A DNA stretch of 64,000 nucleotides, from assembly GCA_945912145.1 (NCBI GenBank), contig CAMEBF010000004.1:1-64000 (forward strand), read 5' to 3'. The first letter of the stretch is position 1; each line of letters opens with the position of its first letter. The notes under the pieces are model-generated. The model was given only the letters and a program-made list of their open reading frames with translations, was not told where the DNA came from and searched no databases. This DNA is from an uncultured Clostridia bacterium. GTDB lineage: Bacteria > Bacillota > Clostridia > Oscillospirales > Acutalibacteraceae. The position numbers were made by a program, and so were the translations under genes. Shown here in pieces: positions 62,980-64,000 of this stretch.

Positions 62980-63879
62980 CTATCCGACCGAATCGGGAAG
63001 GTCACCGTCGTACTCCGGTGCCGTCGTCATCGCTTCCGAGACATCTTCGTCATAAGGCGAATAATCATTCCGAACGTAAGAACGGTCTTTTTCGCTTACG
63101 TCGATGATAATCCGGACATACGGGTCGTTTTCCCGCTCGGCCTCGATCGTTTTCATGCCCGTCCGGAGTTTCTCCGGGAGATCGGTGATCGTACCGAGGA
63201 TAAGCGTGATGCGGCCGTCAATCACAATTTTGACACTTGCGATATTGGTCAGATCCAGCTTTGTCACCGTTCCGATCTGCGCGTCCTCGCAGGCTTGCAT
63301 CACAGACTCAATCCGATCCTTGTACGCTTCGTCGGTGAAACAAATCTCGGAACCGGGTTCGGCGGAATCAACCGACACGCCGATGAGCTTTGTGCAGGAT
63401 TTTGGCACCTCTGCGACGGTTTCGAGCACCTTATAATCTTTATCAAACAGGATAAATCCGCCGGTTTCAACGGCAAAATCCGCCTTGGTGTCTTCAACAA
63501 TGATCCGCAGCGTCGAGGGGTATTTCCGTTTCACCTGGGCATTGCCGATATACGGAAGCAGCTTCTCAATATTTTTTTCAATACTCGATTTGGAAATATT
63601 CACAAGGCTGCCGCCTGTCTCCGCGCCGGAAGCCCGGATAATTTCTTCGGCAGTATAATAGCTGCTGCCGGCAGTCACGTCGCCGTTCTCGTCGGGAATG
63701 CCGCACACTTCAATGGTATCGATCTTAAAAAAGACAAATGCGGACAGCAGATACAGCACCAAAGCCAGCGCAAGGCAAAGACCTGCGCCGACTTTCAGTC
63801 GTCTGATTTTCTGTATTCTCCGTCTTCGTTTTTCGCGTTCGGCTTTTTTTTCAGCCGCCGTCTTCTGCGTTGTTTCCAT
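62980..63879 (-). CDS. ftsQ: FtsQ/DivIB-family cell division protein
   Basis: The 299-residue protein has a basic cytoplasmic N-terminus, one membrane helix (LKVGAGLCLALALVLYLLSAFVFFK), POTRA-like beta segments (IDTIEVCGIPDENGDVTAGSSYYTAEEIIRASG) and an FtsQ-type domain. It recruits later divisome proteins. Its ATG lies within the 3' end of murA (29-bp overlap) behind AAGGAAG, so the two are coupled. Confidence 0.85.
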   Translation of the reverse strand: METTQKTAAEKKAEREKRRRRIQKIRRLKVGAGLCLALALVLYLLSAFVFFKIDTIEVCGIPDENGDVTAGSSYYTAEEIIRASGAETGGSLVNISKSSIEKNIEKLLPYIGNAQVKRKYPSTLRIIVEDTKADFAVETGGFILFDKDYKVLETVAEVPKSCTKLIGVSVDSAEPGSEICFTDEAYKDRIESVMQACEDAQIGTVTKLDLTNIASVKIVIDGRITLILGTITDLPEKLRTGMKTIEAERENDPYVRIIIDVSEKDRSYVRNDYSPYDEDVSEAMTTAPEYDGDLPDSVG

Positions 63880-64000
63880 CGGAAGCTTCCTTTTTTTCCA
63901 TTCTTATATCACATCCGAGCTGTGTCAGCACGCCGCTCAGGTTTTCATACCCTCTTGCAATATAGCGCACGTCGTCAACCGTCGTCGTGCCGTTTGCCGC
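63851..64000 (-). CDS. murA: UDP-N-acetylglucosamine 1-carboxyvinyltransferase, C-terminal fragment
   Basis: Only the last 49 codons are in the window. The translated end TVDDVRYIARGYENLSGVLT followed by QLGCDI matches the conserved MurA C-terminus ('..DRGYE.l..kL..LGA.I'), with a short hydrophilic extension (RMEKKEASDGNNAEDGG). MurA transfers enolpyruvate to UDP-GlcNAc, the first committed step of peptidoglycan synthesis. It continues past the window edge. Its end overlaps ftsQ by 29 nt. Confidence 0.8.
   Translation of the reverse strand, partial: AANGTTTVDDVRYIARGYENLSGVLTQLGCDIRMEKKEASDGNNAEDGG

Overview
The window looks like the chromosome of a low-to-mid GC, spore-forming, anaerobic Firmicute of class Clostridia, most likely a gut or rumen member of the Oscillospirales. 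The grounds are a complete gerA-type germinant receptor operon, a T-box leader on ileS, dockerin-type repeats on secreted proteins, InlB/Listeria-Bacteroides repeat proteins, a clostridial-type ParE/ParC pair, NrdR, a mini-III RNase, and consensus sigma-A promoters, many with a TATGN extended -10. The genus is not determinable by eye.

Layout. 1-9.9 kb (all minus strand): an oxidoreductase, a phosphodiesterase, ileS behind a T-box leader, then a glycan-scavenging operon of a GPH-type transporter with an unusual charged tail and a GH125 alpha-mannosidase. 9.9-15.4 kb: a 1804-residue secreted InlB-repeat protein. 15.4-16.45 kb: a gene-poor, repeat-dense island with a MITE-like element, arrays of mini-palindromes, and two convergent short transcription units around a 29-codon ORF that look like a type I toxin-antitoxin locus. 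16.45-23.5 kb: tRNA-Lys and secG, parE-parC, and a two-component pair. 23.5-31.4 kb: an MBOAT/DHHW acyl-transfer pair, a GH51 arabinofuranosidase with a small Cys protein, a dockerin protein, a GtrA-like protein and an iron alcohol dehydrogenase. 31.3-37.7 kb: a DUF421 protein, gerAA-AB-AC and a second two-component system. 37.7-45.6 kb: nrdR, a tRNA CCA-adding enzyme, a small lipoprotein, a repeat+dockerin protein, pduL, a dockerin-bearing C39 peptidase, and an ECF sigma factor with its membrane partner. 45.7-51.9 kb: a housekeeping operon obgE-mrnC-yitT-lepA-hemW plus two Cys-rich small proteins. 52-58.8 kb: a GH2 enzyme, secreted/anchored proteins and a HAD phosphatase. 58.8-64 kb (minus): murA (partial), ftsQ, ftsZ, acpP, a HAD hydrolase and proS.

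The genes point to a carbohydrate-degrading, spore-forming organism: GH125, GH51 and GH2 enzymes, a glycoside transporter and dockerin/InlB surface proteins handle glycans, while housekeeping blocks (translation, cell division, topoisomerase IV, ribosome GTPases) are interspersed. The most unusual stretch is 15.5-16.45 kb. The candidate type I toxin-antitoxin locus there combines two perfect 17-bp-spaced promoters facing each other, a shared 12-bp terminator hairpin, an inverted 5' element in both RNAs, and a Shine-Dalgarno sequence locked in a hairpin in front of a 29-residue peptide that is not a typical hydrophobic toxin. It sits beside several families of word-spaced palindromes that recur elsewhere in the window.

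All identifications are by eye from protein and DNA motifs. No database search was run.
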